This document shows positions 18,572-26,204 of a stretch of 64,000 nt of DNA, one piece after another. The translations under genes were made by a program, and so were the position numbers. Below the pieces are notes generated by a model. It made no database searches and had not been told where the DNA came from. It was given only the letters and a program-made list of their open reading frames with translations. The stretch is from Streptomyces cellostaticus (GTDB taxonomy: Bacteria > Actinomycetota > Actinomycetes > Streptomycetales > Streptomycetaceae). Within the stretch, counting starts at the first letter, position 1; each line of letters begins with the position of its first letter. The stretch spans positions 1 to 64,000 of the forward strand of contig NZ_JALLIN010000016.1 in assembly GCF_023630175.1 (NCBI RefSeq). Reading direction: 5' to 3'.

Positions 18572-19506
18572 GCTCCGGCGGGGGCGGAGCGCTGCTGGTC
18601 GTCGGGGATGTCGTCACCGACGTCGTCGCCCGGCACCGGGGGCCGCTCGCGGCCGGTACCGACACGGCCGCCGCGATCAGGGCCCTGCCGGGCGGCGCGG
18701 GCGCCAACGTGGCCTGCTGGGCGGCGCACACGGGCTGTGCGGACGTGCGGCTGCTGGGCCGGGTGGGCGCGGATGCGGCACGGTGGCACGAGCGGGAGCT
18801 GGTGGGGGCCGGAGTGCGGCCCCTGCTGGTGATCGACGGGGAGGCAGCGACCGGAACGGTGATCTGCCTCGTCGACAACGGCGCGTCGGCCGAGCGCACG
18901 TTCCTCACGGACAGCGGTGCGTCGCTGCGGCTGGCACCGGCCGACTGGAGCGACGCCCTGCTCGAGGGGGTCGCCCGGTTGCATCTGTCGGGCTACCTGC
19001 TGTTCTCGGAGCGGAGCCGTGCGCTCGCCCGGGTGGCTCTTGCCGCGGCACGCGCGCGTGGCGTGCCGGTCAGTCTGGATCCGGCGTCGGCGGGCTTCCT
19101 GGAGCGTTTCGGAGTCGACCGCTTCCTGGCCTTCGCGCAGGGGGTCGACGTGCTGCTGCCCAGCCGTGACGAGGCGTGCCTGCTGACGGGGCTGACCGAG
19201 CCGGGTGAGGCGGCCGCCGAGTTGAGTCGTCTGGTCCCGCTGGTGGCCGCCAAGTCGGGTGCGGACGGGGCGCTGGTGGCGCGTTCGGGGATCCTGGTGG
19301 ACCGGATTCCGGCCGTGCCCGCCGATCCGGTGGACACGACGGGCGCGGGCGACGCCTTCACCGGCGCGTTCCTGGCCGCCCTGCTGGCGGGCGCGGCTCC
19401 GGCGGAGGCGGCGGCCAGCGGCTGCGGGGCGGGCGCGCTGGCGGTGCGGAGGGTGGGCGGCAGACCGCCGCACCGGGACTCCGGCGGCCCGCCCCCACCC
19501 GGCTGA
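18568..19506 (+). CDS. PfkB-family kinase, probable pseudouridine kinase
   Basis: Ribokinase-like sugar/nucleoside kinase of about 312 aa. LPGGAGANVACWAAHTG forms the substrate-binding N-terminal signature, and the PfkB C-terminal signature DTTGAGDAFTGAF carries the catalytic Asp and anion hole. The coupling with psuG suggests it phosphorylates pseudouridine to supply PsuG (as PsuK does in E. coli); this is inferred from context. The GTG at 18568 shares a GTGA overlap with the psuG stop, implying translational coupling; an in-frame GTG at 18556 is an alternative. The C-terminus is a short Pro/Gly tail. Confidence 0.9.
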   Translation: MSSGGGGALLVVGDVVTDVVARHRGPLAAGTDTAAAIRALPGGAGANVACWAAHTGCADVRLLGRVGADAARWHERELVGAGVRPLLVIDGEAATGTVICLVDNGASAERTFLTDSGASLRLAPADWSDALLEGVARLHLSGYLLFSERSRALARVALAAARARGVPVSLDPASAGFLERFGVDRFLAFAQGVDVLLPSRDEACLLTGLTEPGEAAAELSRLVPLVAAKSGADGALVARSGILVDRIPAVPADPVDTTGAGDAFTGAFLAALLAGAAPAEAAASGCGAGALAVRRVGGRPPHRDSGGPPPPG

Positions 19507-19619
19507 CCGGGTCGTTCCGACCGCACCGGGGCAGGACGCCCGGCGCCCGGCCAGGGAGGGGTGTGAGAGTCCCGTCGTCCGGTCACGGGGCGGGCGGGAC
19601 TTCCGCAACAGGCACCTGG

Positions 19620-20085
19620 CCGGGCCCTGCGTCCCCACGCGGAGATCATCGGTGCGGTGGCCGGGTCCGTGTCGCCCGCCCGCACGTTGGCCGGGTGCCG
19701 GTCGATGTCCTCGTCGGTGGCGAGACCCGCGGCGACCAGCCGGCCCCGGATCTGACGGACCGTGGCGGACTCCGGGGCGGTGCAGGCCGGTGAGGTGAGG
19801 AGGAAGCAGGCGTCGGCCCCGACCTCGTGCAGTCCTGCCTCACGCGGCAGGCGCGGGCGGCCTGCGGCCGTACGACAGGTCGGCGCCCCGCTCGGCGGCC
19901 AGGCTGCGGAAGCCGCTCCGCAGCCGGTCGGCGAGACGCTGCTCGGGGCCGTGCCGTCGGGACAGGGCAGCGGGTGGAGGGCCGGGGCGGCGTCCTCGAT
20001 CAATAGGCGCCCCCCGGGCCGCAGTGACCTCCGCCTCGTCCTGCCGGTCGTCCGGGAGACAGCCGTCGGACGATGTCATGGCGCG
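19620..20085 (-). pseudogene. Decayed C-terminal fragment of a class I SAM methyltransferase
   Basis: No intact ORF, but conceptual translation of the minus strand gives a methyltransferase C-terminus spread over two frames. First comes a PDRQDEAEVTA-like piece, then (after a shift) LRPGGRLLIEDAAPALHPL, then in the other frame GPEQRLADRLRSGFRSLAAE with RGADLSYGR, then back to LPREAGLHEVGADACFLLTS with VRQIRGRLVAAGLATDED, ending MISAWGRRA. These are the PGGRLLIED strand and the SVWGRR-type end of a common streptomycete SAM-dependent methyltransferase. At least three frame changes and loss of the SAM-binding N-terminal half mark it as a pseudogene. The stretch 19507-20254 otherwise has no gene. 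Confidence 0.72.
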
Positions 20086-20226
20086 GGCATCGCACTCGGG
20101 GGGAAGGGTAGGCGGGAACAGGCGCTGTCCACAGGCGGGTGGAAAGCGGAAGTGGCTGTTCCCACAGGCCCGCCCGGACATTTCCCGGGGCTGGCACACT
20201 TGCCGGGCAGGGCGCGAAAGCGTTGT

Positions 20227-20254
20227 GCGAGGAGATCCACGCGAGGAGATCCAG
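20227..20254 (+). repeat. 14-bp tandem duplication containing the corA ribosome site
   Basis: GCGAGGAGATCCAC (20227-20240) is followed at once by GCGAGGAGATCCAG (20241-20254) and then the corA ATG. Both copies carry the Shine-Dalgarno core GAGGAG; only the second is at working distance from the start codon. Confidence 0.9.
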
Positions 20255-21382
20255 ATGTCGATGGCGGGGAATCTGCGGAAGGTCACCGGACTGGGCAGGG
20301 CCGGCGGGCTGCGCAAGGTGGCGCGGCTGGCACGGCGGCGGCCGCGCGTGGACCTGAGCCATCCCGCCCGGTCTCCGCTGGGTTCGTCGGTGGTGAACTG
20401 CGTGACGTATCAGGACGGGGTCCGGGTGCCGGGGTGCTCGGATCTGGTGGATGCCGTGGCCAAGGTGCGCAAGAGCGGCGAGGGGTTCGTCTGGCTGGGG
20501 CTGCACGAGCCGACGGACGGCGAGTTCAGCGACCTCGCCCGGCTTTTCGACCTGCATCCGCTGGCGGTGGAGGACGCGGTGGAGGCCCATCAGCGCCCGA
20601 AGCTGGAGCGGTACGCGGAGACCCTGTTCACGGTGTTCAAGACCGTCTGCTACGTGGAGCACGAGCAGTTGACGGCGACGAGCGAGGTGGTCGGCACCGG
20701 AGAGATCATGGTGTTCGTCGGTGAGGAGTTCGTCATCACGGTACGGCACGGCCGGCACGGGTCGCTGGGGCCGCTGCGCGAGGAGTTGGAGGCTGATCCG
20801 GAGCAGCTCGCCAAGGGGCCGGCGGCGGTGCTGCACGCGATCGCCGACCATGTCGTCGACGAGTATCTGAGCGTGACGGACGCGGTGCAGGCGGACATCG
20901 AGCAGGTGGAGACGGACGTGTTCTCGGAGGGCGGCGCCCGGGCCGACCCGGGACGCATCTACCAGCTCAAGCGTGAACTGCTGGAACTGAAGCGCGCGGT
21001 GGTGCCGCTCGGACGTCCGGTCGAGGACCTGGCGACCCGGCCGATCAGGGTGATCGCCCCGGAGATACAGGCGTACTTCCGGGACGTGGCCGACCACTTG
21101 ATGCGGGCCAGGGATCAGATAGCCGCGTTCGACGAACTGCTCAACTCGATTCTGCAGGCGCACCTCGCGCAGGTGACGGTCGCCCAGAACGAGGACATGC
21201 GGAAGATCACGGCCTGGGCGGCGGTGGTCGCCGTGCCGACGATGGTGTGCGGGGTCTACGGCATGAACTTCGACCACATGCCCGAGCTGCACTGGCGGTT
21301 CGGATATCCGCTGGTCATGGGCGTGATGGCGATGGCCTGTCTCGTGCTGTACCGGGGCTTCAGGCGCAACGGCTGGCTCTGA
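20255..21382 (+). CDS. corA: CorA family magnesium/cobalt transporter
   Basis: 375 aa. A long cytoplasmic N-terminal funnel domain is followed by two C-terminal transmembrane helices. The first helix ends with the invariant YGMNF motif (VCGVYGMNFDHMPE) that forms the selectivity filter, and the second helix is followed by a basic tail (FRRNGWL). Family members form pentameric Mg2+ channels, some carrying Co2+ or Ni2+. The stalk sequence LNSILQAHLAQVTVAQNEDMRKITAWAA is typical. ATG at 20255 chosen (GAGGAGAT 5 nt upstream); a second in-frame ATG at 20261 is possible. No Mg-sensing leader was recognised. Confidence 0.94.
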   Translation: MSMAGNLRKVTGLGRAGGLRKVARLARRRPRVDLSHPARSPLGSSVVNCVTYQDGVRVPGCSDLVDAVAKVRKSGEGFVWLGLHEPTDGEFSDLARLFDLHPLAVEDAVEAHQRPKLERYAETLFTVFKTVCYVEHEQLTATSEVVGTGEIMVFVGEEFVITVRHGRHGSLGPLREELEADPEQLAKGPAAVLHAIADHVVDEYLSVTDAVQADIEQVETDVFSEGGARADPGRIYQLKRELLELKRAVVPLGRPVEDLATRPIRVIAPEIQAYFRDVADHLMRARDQIAAFDELLNSILQAHLAQVTVAQNEDMRKITAWAAVVAVPTMVCGVYGMNFDHMPELHWRFGYPLVMGVMAMACLVLYRGFRRNGWL

Positions 21383-21442
21383 CCCGGGCAGGCGGAAGGT
21401 CACGGCCCTTCACGTACGGGGATGGGCGGCGGGCCGTCCGGT

Positions 21443-22075
21443 TCAGCCGTGCCATGCGGGATGTCCGGGGTCGTCGGCGCGCACGAGGACGTCGGCGGTG
21501 TCGGCGGGCGCGGCCTCGGCCGCGTAGCGCTCGAACGCGGGCAGGGTCCAGTGGTCGGACTCCGGGGTGCGGCGACGCAGGGCGCCCGGGGAGAGGAGGA
21601 CGTGGACGGTCAGGTCGAACGGGAACCAGTGGCGCAGCAGGAGCGGGCCGTGCAGCAGCAGGACGCCGCCGGGCGGGAGCTGGACGTACGGGCTGCGGGT
21701 GGCACGGTCGGTGACCGGGTCCCACAGGTCGGGCAGGACGCGGCCGCTGCCGCCGGGGTCGAGCGGGCCGAGGACCTCACGCCACAGGGCGCCGGTGTCG
21801 AACCAGCCGCTGTAGTACGACTCGGTGTCGCGGCGGCCGTGCTCCAGCCGGAGGGACGCCGGGCGCAGGAAGCCCTCCGCGCCGACGACGAGCGAGGGCC
21901 GCCCGCGCACGCGCAGCGCCTGGGCCACCCGGTCGGCGAGGTCACCGGGACGGGCGGCCGGTGCTCCGTCGAAGCCGGTACGCGTCCAGGCGCCACCGCC
22001 GGCCGGCTCCAGGTCGAGCAGCCGGTCGGCGAGCCGCTCGGCGAGCCGGTCCCAGGTGATCGCTTCGAGTCGCAC
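21443..22075 (-). CDS. Uridine kinase-like protein (P-loop NTPase fold)
   Basis: 210 aa conserved streptomycete protein annotated as uridine kinase in relatives. Segments AWTRTGFDGAPAARPGDLA and RVRGRPSLVVGAEGFLRPAS correspond to the nucleotide- and nucleoside-binding strands, and FDTGALWREVLGPL and YVQLPPGGVLLLHGPLLL match the Asp-rich and lid regions of the family. A canonical GxxxxGKS P-loop is not evident (DGAPAARPG takes its place), so catalytic activity is doubtful from sequence alone. Start GTG at 22075 (VRLEAITWDRL). Convergent with corA. Confidence 0.78.
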   Translation of the reverse strand: MRLEAITWDRLAERLADRLLDLEPAGGGAWTRTGFDGAPAARPGDLADRVAQALRVRGRPSLVVGAEGFLRPASLRLEHGRRDTESYYSGWFDTGALWREVLGPLDPGGSGRVLPDLWDPVTDRATRSPYVQLPPGGVLLLHGPLLLRHWFPFDLTVHVLLSPGALRRRTPESDHWTLPAFERYAAEAAPADTADVLVRADDPGHPAWHG

Positions 22076-22143
22076 GGGCCCATGATGCCGGGTGCGGGCC
22101 GGCGGCGCGGGAGGGGAGGGCCGGGACGGGGAAGGCACCACCC

Positions 22144-22836
22144 ATGGCGGCATCCGCAACTCCCCCGGTCCCGGGCGGCCTTGTCGTGGTCCAGCCCCTG
22201 CGGCGCAAGCACTGTGCCGGGTGCCGGCGTGGTCCGCTGTCGCTGCTCGTACTGGAGGGTGGGGCACCACGCTGTCTGGACTGCGTCGACCTCGGACACC
22301 TGGTCTTCCTGCCGCGCGGTGACACGGCCCTGACGCGAAGAGCGCGGGAGGAGAGCGAGCTGTGGGCGGTGGTGGTGCGGTTCGACCGGCGCCGGGGCCG
22401 GTACGAAAGGCAGGGCCTGCTCGTGGAGGAGCGGGCACTGGCCCGGGCCGAGGAACGCTGTCTGGCGGACGCGGAGGCACGACGCCTGCGGCGGGCCAGG
22501 GACGCCCGGCGCAGGGCGGCGGAGGACGAGCGGTTCGCGGCGGCGTTCGCGGCGGAGATCGTGCGTCTGTTTCCGGGCTGCCCGGCCGAACGGGCATGGG
22601 CGATCGCGGCGCACGCGTCGGCGAGGGGCAGCGGCAGGGTGGGGCGCAGCGCGGCCGGGCGCGCGCTGACGGAAGGGGCGGTGACCTCGGCGGTCATGGC
22701 CGCCGTACGCCATGCGGACACTCCGTACGACCGGCTGCTGATGAGCGGTGTGCCGAGGTACGAGGCACGGCGGCGGATCGCGGCGACGGTGGCCGGTGTG
22801 CTGCGGGGATGGGCCGGGACCGCCGAAGTCGGCTGA
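22144..22836 (+). CDS. DUF2293 domain protein with N-terminal zinc ribbon
   Basis: 230 aa, function unknown. Residues about 20-55 hold two CxxC pairs (HCAGCRRGPL and RCLDCVDLGHL) that look like a zinc ribbon. A charged Arg/Glu/Ala-rich helical segment, possibly coiled coil, runs from about 75 to 135. The C-terminal DUF2293 domain contains IVRLFPGCPAERAWAIAAHA and HADTPYDRLLMSGVPRYEAR. Cytoplasmic, no signal peptide. It starts 68 bp from the divergent uridine kinase-like gene and no SD is obvious. Confidence 0.82.
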   Translation: MAASATPPVPGGLVVVQPLRRKHCAGCRRGPLSLLVLEGGAPRCLDCVDLGHLVFLPRGDTALTRRAREESELWAVVVRFDRRRGRYERQGLLVEERALARAEERCLADAEARRLRRARDARRRAAEDERFAAAFAAEIVRLFPGCPAERAWAIAAHASARGSGRVGRSAAGRALTEGAVTSAVMAAVRHADTPYDRLLMSGVPRYEARRRIAATVAGVLRGWAGTAEVG

Positions 22837-23040
22837 GGCTCCGGGGGCCGGCGCCCACTCGCTCCGGGCACCGCGGGGAGGCAGCCCGTCTCCTGCCGGG
22901 GAAGGCCCATGAGAAAGCGCTGTCCGCCGCTCTGCGCGGGTCCGGGCGGGGACGTATCGTGGCCGGAAGGGTGCCGCCCGATGACGCACGGCCCGTCGTA
23001 CACCCAGTACCGCGGGTACACGTACGCGAGGAACACGACC

Positions 23041-24528
23041 ATGGCCGATCCCAAGGGGTTCATGACGACGCCACGGCAGGAGTGGCCGCGGCGGCCGGTC
23101 GAGGAACGGGTCCGGGACTGGGACGAGGTCTACGTCCCCGGGGCGCTGCTGCCCATCATCAGCAAGCAGGCGGACCGCTGCATGGACTGCGGTGTCCCGT
23201 TCTGCCACCAGGCCTGCCCGCTGGGAAACCTCATCCCCGAGTGGAACGACCTGGTCTCCCGGGAGGACTGGCGGGCGGCGAGCGACCGGCTGCACGCGAC
23301 GAACAACTTCCCCGAGTTCACCGGGCGGCTGTGCCCGGCGCCCTGCGAGGCGGGATGCGTGCTCGCGATCAACCAGCCGGCGGTCACCATCAAGAACGTC
23401 GAGTGCGCGATCGCCGACCGGGCCTGGGCGGACGGGTTCACCCCGCCACGACCTCCGGAACGGCTCTCGGGCAGGACCGTCGCGGTGATCGGGTCGGGAC
23501 CGACGGGGCTCGCCGCGGCGCAGCAACTGACCCGGGCCGGACACACCGTCGCGGTGTACGAGAAGGACGACCGGCTCGGGGGCCTGATGCGCTACGGCAT
23601 CCCCGAGTTCAAGATGGAGAAGCGGCATCTGGAGCTGCGGCTGGAGCAGATGCGGGCCGAGGGGACGAAGTTCCGTACGTCGACGGCGGTCGGACGGGAC
23701 GTCCCGGCGGCCGAGCTTCGTTCGCGCTACGACGCGGTGGTGCTCGCCACGGGTGCCACGGCCTGGCGGGAACTCCCGGTGCCGGGAAGGGAGTTGCGCG
23801 GGATACACCAGGCCATGGAGTACCTGCCGCTGGCCAACCGGGTGTGCGCGGGCGACCTGGAGGTCTCGCCGCTGTCCGCGGCCGGCAAGCACGTGGTGAT
23901 CGTGGGCGGTGGGGACACCGGTGCCGACTGTCTGGGCACCGCGGTACGTGAGGGTGCCGCGTCCGTGAGCCAGCTCGACATCTACGCACAGCCCGGTGCC
24001 GAGCGCGACGAGGACAGCGAGCCCTGGCCGACGTACCCGAAGATCTACCGGCTGTCGGCCGCGCACGAGGAGGCCCGGGAGCTGCGGACGGCTCCGGCGG
24101 CGGACGCCGACGCCCGGCTGTTCGCGGCGTCGACGCTCCGTTTCGCCGGGGACGACGGCGGGCACGTCCGGTCGCTGCACCTGGTCGAGGTCGACGAGCG
24201 GCGGCAGCCGGTTCCGGGCACGGGGCGCACCCTGCCCGCCGACCTCGTACTGCTGGCCCTCGGCTTCTCCGGGCCCGACCGCGAGGACGGGCTCGTCGAG
24301 CAGCTGGGGCTCGCCATGCAGTCACGCGGCACGATCGCCCGGGACGAGGGCTTCGCCACCAACGTCGCCGGTGTATTCGCCGCCGGGGACGCGGCGCGCG
24401 GACAGTCGCTCATCGTGTGGGCGATAGCGGAGGGGCGGGCGGTGGCTGCGGCCGTCGACCACTACCTGACGGGTGATTCACGTCTTCCGGCACCGATTTC
24501 GGCGTACGACCGGCCGATGACCGCCTAG
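23041..24528 (+). CDS. gltD: Glutamate synthase small subunit (NADPH, GltD-type)
   Basis: 495 aa FAD/NAD(P)-dependent oxidoreductase that passes electrons from NADPH to the large subunit, which forms glutamate from 2-oxoglutarate and glutamine. The N-terminal Fe-S region has CMDCGVPFCHQACPLGN and CPAPCEAGC. The FAD-binding Rossmann motif is VIGSGPTGLAAAQQL, the NADPH motif IVGGGDTGADCLG, and the C-terminal FAD motif GVFAAGDAARGQSLIVWA. Full length. ATG at 23041 with GAGGAA upstream. The partner gltB is not in the window on either side, which is unusual since the two subunits are normally adjacent. Confidence 0.95.
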   Translation: MADPKGFMTTPRQEWPRRPVEERVRDWDEVYVPGALLPIISKQADRCMDCGVPFCHQACPLGNLIPEWNDLVSREDWRAASDRLHATNNFPEFTGRLCPAPCEAGCVLAINQPAVTIKNVECAIADRAWADGFTPPRPPERLSGRTVAVIGSGPTGLAAAQQLTRAGHTVAVYEKDDRLGGLMRYGIPEFKMEKRHLELRLEQMRAEGTKFRTSTAVGRDVPAAELRSRYDAVVLATGATAWRELPVPGRELRGIHQAMEYLPLANRVCAGDLEVSPLSAAGKHVVIVGGGDTGADCLGTAVREGAASVSQLDIYAQPGAERDEDSEPWPTYPKIYRLSAAHEEARELRTAPAADADARLFAASTLRFAGDDGGHVRSLHLVEVDERRQPVPGTGRTLPADLVLLALGFSGPDREDGLVEQLGLAMQSRGTIARDEGFATNVAGVFAAGDAARGQSLIVWAIAEGRAVAAAVDHYLTGDSRLPAPISAYDRPMTA

Positions 24529-24535
24529 CCTCACC

Positions 24536-24570
24536 GGCTGACGGCTGACGGCTGACGGCTGACGGCTGAC
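24536..24570 (+). repeat. Five tandem copies of a 7-bp unit (GGCTGAC)
   Basis: Five perfect direct repeats of GGCTGAC followed by a partial unit, starting 8 bp after the gltD stop codon. The GC-rich heptamer is a likely slippage-prone microsatellite. Confidence 0.95.
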
Positions 24571-24650
24571 GGCGGCGCACCGCCGCGCGCGTGCCGACGC
24601 GGCGGCTGACGGGAGCCTCCACCGGGACGCGGGGGCCGAGTGCCGCAATC

Positions 24651-24682
24651 CGCCGGCCCATGCGCCGGCCCATGCGCCGGCC
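24651..24682 (+). repeat. Tandem 12-bp repeat (CGCCGGCCCATG)
   Basis: Two perfect copies of CGCCGGCCCATG and a third partial copy (CGCCGGCC) in the same intergenic gap. Each contains the dyad GCCGGC. Confidence 0.9.
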
Positions 24683-24871
24683 GACGGCGCGGTTGTCCCC
24701 ACCGCAGAGGCACCGGTCCCACCTGTGCACCGGACCCGGTCTGCCGGCGTCGATCCGGACGGCCGTCGGGGTCTGCCCCGTCATGCGCCGCCCGCGGGCG
24801 TCCGACGTGCCGGGGAATCAAGTCGATCTCGCAAGAAGGATGTTGAGCGACAAGCAATAGTCATCAGCGGT

Positions 24872-25126
24872 TCAGGAGAGCAGGAAGTCGGCCACCCCCG
24901 CCTTGGCGCCCTCGATGAAGGCGGTCATCTCGTCCGAGGTGTAGATCAGCGCCGGCCCGTCCGGGTCGGTCGACTGGCGTACGGCGATCCGGCCGTCGGC
25001 GAGCTTCATCGCCTCCAGGCAGTTCCCGCCGTTGCCGCCGCTCCAGGGCTTGTGCCACCCCTCGCTGCCCAGCTCCCGCGCGGGCATGCCGTTGTAGACG
25101 TGACTGCGCGGCGTTATGCGGTCCAT
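24872..25126 (-). CDS. DUF397 domain small protein
   Basis: 84 aa. Shows the DUF397 core: W-x-KPWSGGNGGNCLEAM followed by IAVRQSTDPDGPALIYTSDEMTAFIEGAKAG. These small cytoplasmic proteins occur in many copies in Streptomyces and are usually encoded next to an XRE regulator with a DUF5753 tail, often with an RsbW-like ATPase; the group includes developmental loci related to whiJ and abaA. Here the ATG at 25126 directly abuts the TGA of the XRE gene, so the two are co-transcribed and probably translationally coupled. The precise molecular role of DUF397 is unknown. Confidence 0.92.
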   Translation of the reverse strand: MDRITPRSHVYNGMPARELGSEGWHKPWSGGNGGNCLEAMKLADGRIAVRQSTDPDGPALIYTSDEMTAFIEGAKAGVADFLLS

Positions 25127-25987
25127 TCACAGCTCCTTGCGGAGATCCCGGAGGATCTCCTTCGTGCGTTGTGCGGTGGCGGCCTGCGCCGCCATGCGGT
25201 CCATGACCTCCAGGTGGGTCGCCACCTCGGAGCGCGCGTCCAGGTAGACCGCGCCGGTCAGGTACTCGCTGTAGACCATGTCCGGAAGTTCGGGCACGGC
25301 GAACCGGAAGAGCACGAAGGGCCCGTACGTACCCGGGTGCGGCCCGTTGGCGAACGGGGCGACCTGGAGCGTCACGTTGGGCAGCTTCGTGGCCTCGAGC
25401 AACTTGTCGATCTGCGCGCGCATCACCTCGGGGCCGCCGACCTGGCGACGCAGAGCGGTCTCGTCCATCACCGCCCAGAAACGGGGGGCGTCGGGGCGGG
25501 TGAGCAGGTTCTGGCGCCGCATGCGCAGCGCGACATGGCGCTCGATGTCGTCGGGGCTGGTCTGGCCGATGGCCCCCGATCTCAACACGCCGCGTGCGTA
25601 GTCCTCGGTCTGCAGCAGGCCCGGGACGAAGTGCGGCTCGTAGGAGCGGATGAGGCCGGCCGCGCCCTCGAGACTGACGTACATCGAGAACCAGCCCGGC
25701 AGGATGTCGTGGAACCGCTGCCACCACCCCGGCCGGTTGGCCTCCTCGGCTAGCTGGACGAAGAGTTCGGCCTCGTCGTCGGGAACGCCGTAGGCCTTCA
25801 GCAGCAGTTGCAGGTACGGGATCTTGAGGGCGACCTCGGCCATCTCCATCCGACGGATGGTGGCGGGGGCGACGCGCAGGACGCGGGCCGCCTCCTCACG
25901 CTTCAGCCCGGCCCGTTCCCGCAGGTCCAGCAGGCGCCTGCCGAGGACCACCTGGCCCACGGTCGGCGCGGACCGCGGTTCGCTCAC
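25127..25987 (-). CDS. XRE-family regulator with DUF5753 domain (WhiJ-like)
   Basis: 286 aa. The N-terminal helix-turn-helix lies at about residues 10-70 (VVLGRRLLDLRERAGLKREE, with VAPATIRRMEMAE as recognition helix). The remainder is DUF5753: WWQRFHDILPGWFSMYVSLE, then YEPHFVPGLLQTEDYARGVL and a long C-terminal part ending in RTKEILRDLRKEL. Such proteins are paralogues of WhiJ and usually work with an adjacent DUF397 protein. GTG at 25987 with GGAGG upstream. Divergent from an RsbW-like ATPase gene; the dyads in the shared gap are candidate binding sites for this regulator. Confidence 0.93.
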   Translation of the reverse strand: MSEPRSAPTVGQVVLGRRLLDLRERAGLKREEAARVLRVAPATIRRMEMAEVALKIPYLQLLLKAYGVPDDEAELFVQLAEEANRPGWWQRFHDILPGWFSMYVSLEGAAGLIRSYEPHFVPGLLQTEDYARGVLRSGAIGQTSPDDIERHVALRMRRQNLLTRPDAPRFWAVMDETALRRQVGGPEVMRAQIDKLLEATKLPNVTLQVAPFANGPHPGTYGPFVLFRFAVPELPDMVYSEYLTGAVYLDARSEVATHLEVMDRMAAQAATAQRTKEILRDLRKEL

Positions 25988-26152
25988 GCTCCACCTCCGA
26001 CACGATCCGCCACGGCACAAGGATTCCTGACAGCCCTACGGCGCCATTCGAAGACCCGTTCGAAGATCCATTGGATCGCCGATGGTCCCAATTGGCGCCG
26101 TTCGAGGTGCTGTTGCGAGCAGTGTGCCACGGCCGACAACCGGGTCACACAA

Positions 26153-26189
26153 CACTCTGCATTTTTCAGAGTGACACTTGCCAAGTGTC
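26153..26189. promoter_or_regulatory. Two inverted repeats in the divergent XRE/ATPase promoter region
   Basis: CACTCTG (26153-26159) with CAGAGTG (26167-26173), and immediately after GACACTTG (26173-26180), one base, CAAGTGTC (26182-26189): a perfect 17-bp dyad. The second dyad contains TTGCCA, a good -35 element, 16 nt before GATAGT (26201-26206). That would set a start site close to the ATPase start codon. Position suggests operator function for the neighbouring XRE protein; this is inference. Confidence 0.55.
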
Positions 26190-26204
26190 CACGCCGGGGA
26201 GATA

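Larger units (their letters stand above)
24529..24871. other. Intergenic region with short tandem repeats
   Basis: Convergent gap between gltD and the DUF397 gene. No convincing ORF. It holds two sets of short tandem repeats, listed separately, and no clear factor-independent terminator. Confidence 0.6.

Noticed and set aside
24536..24682. Possible CRISPR array
   Set aside because: Repeat units are 7 and 12 bp without spacers and no cas genes are present.
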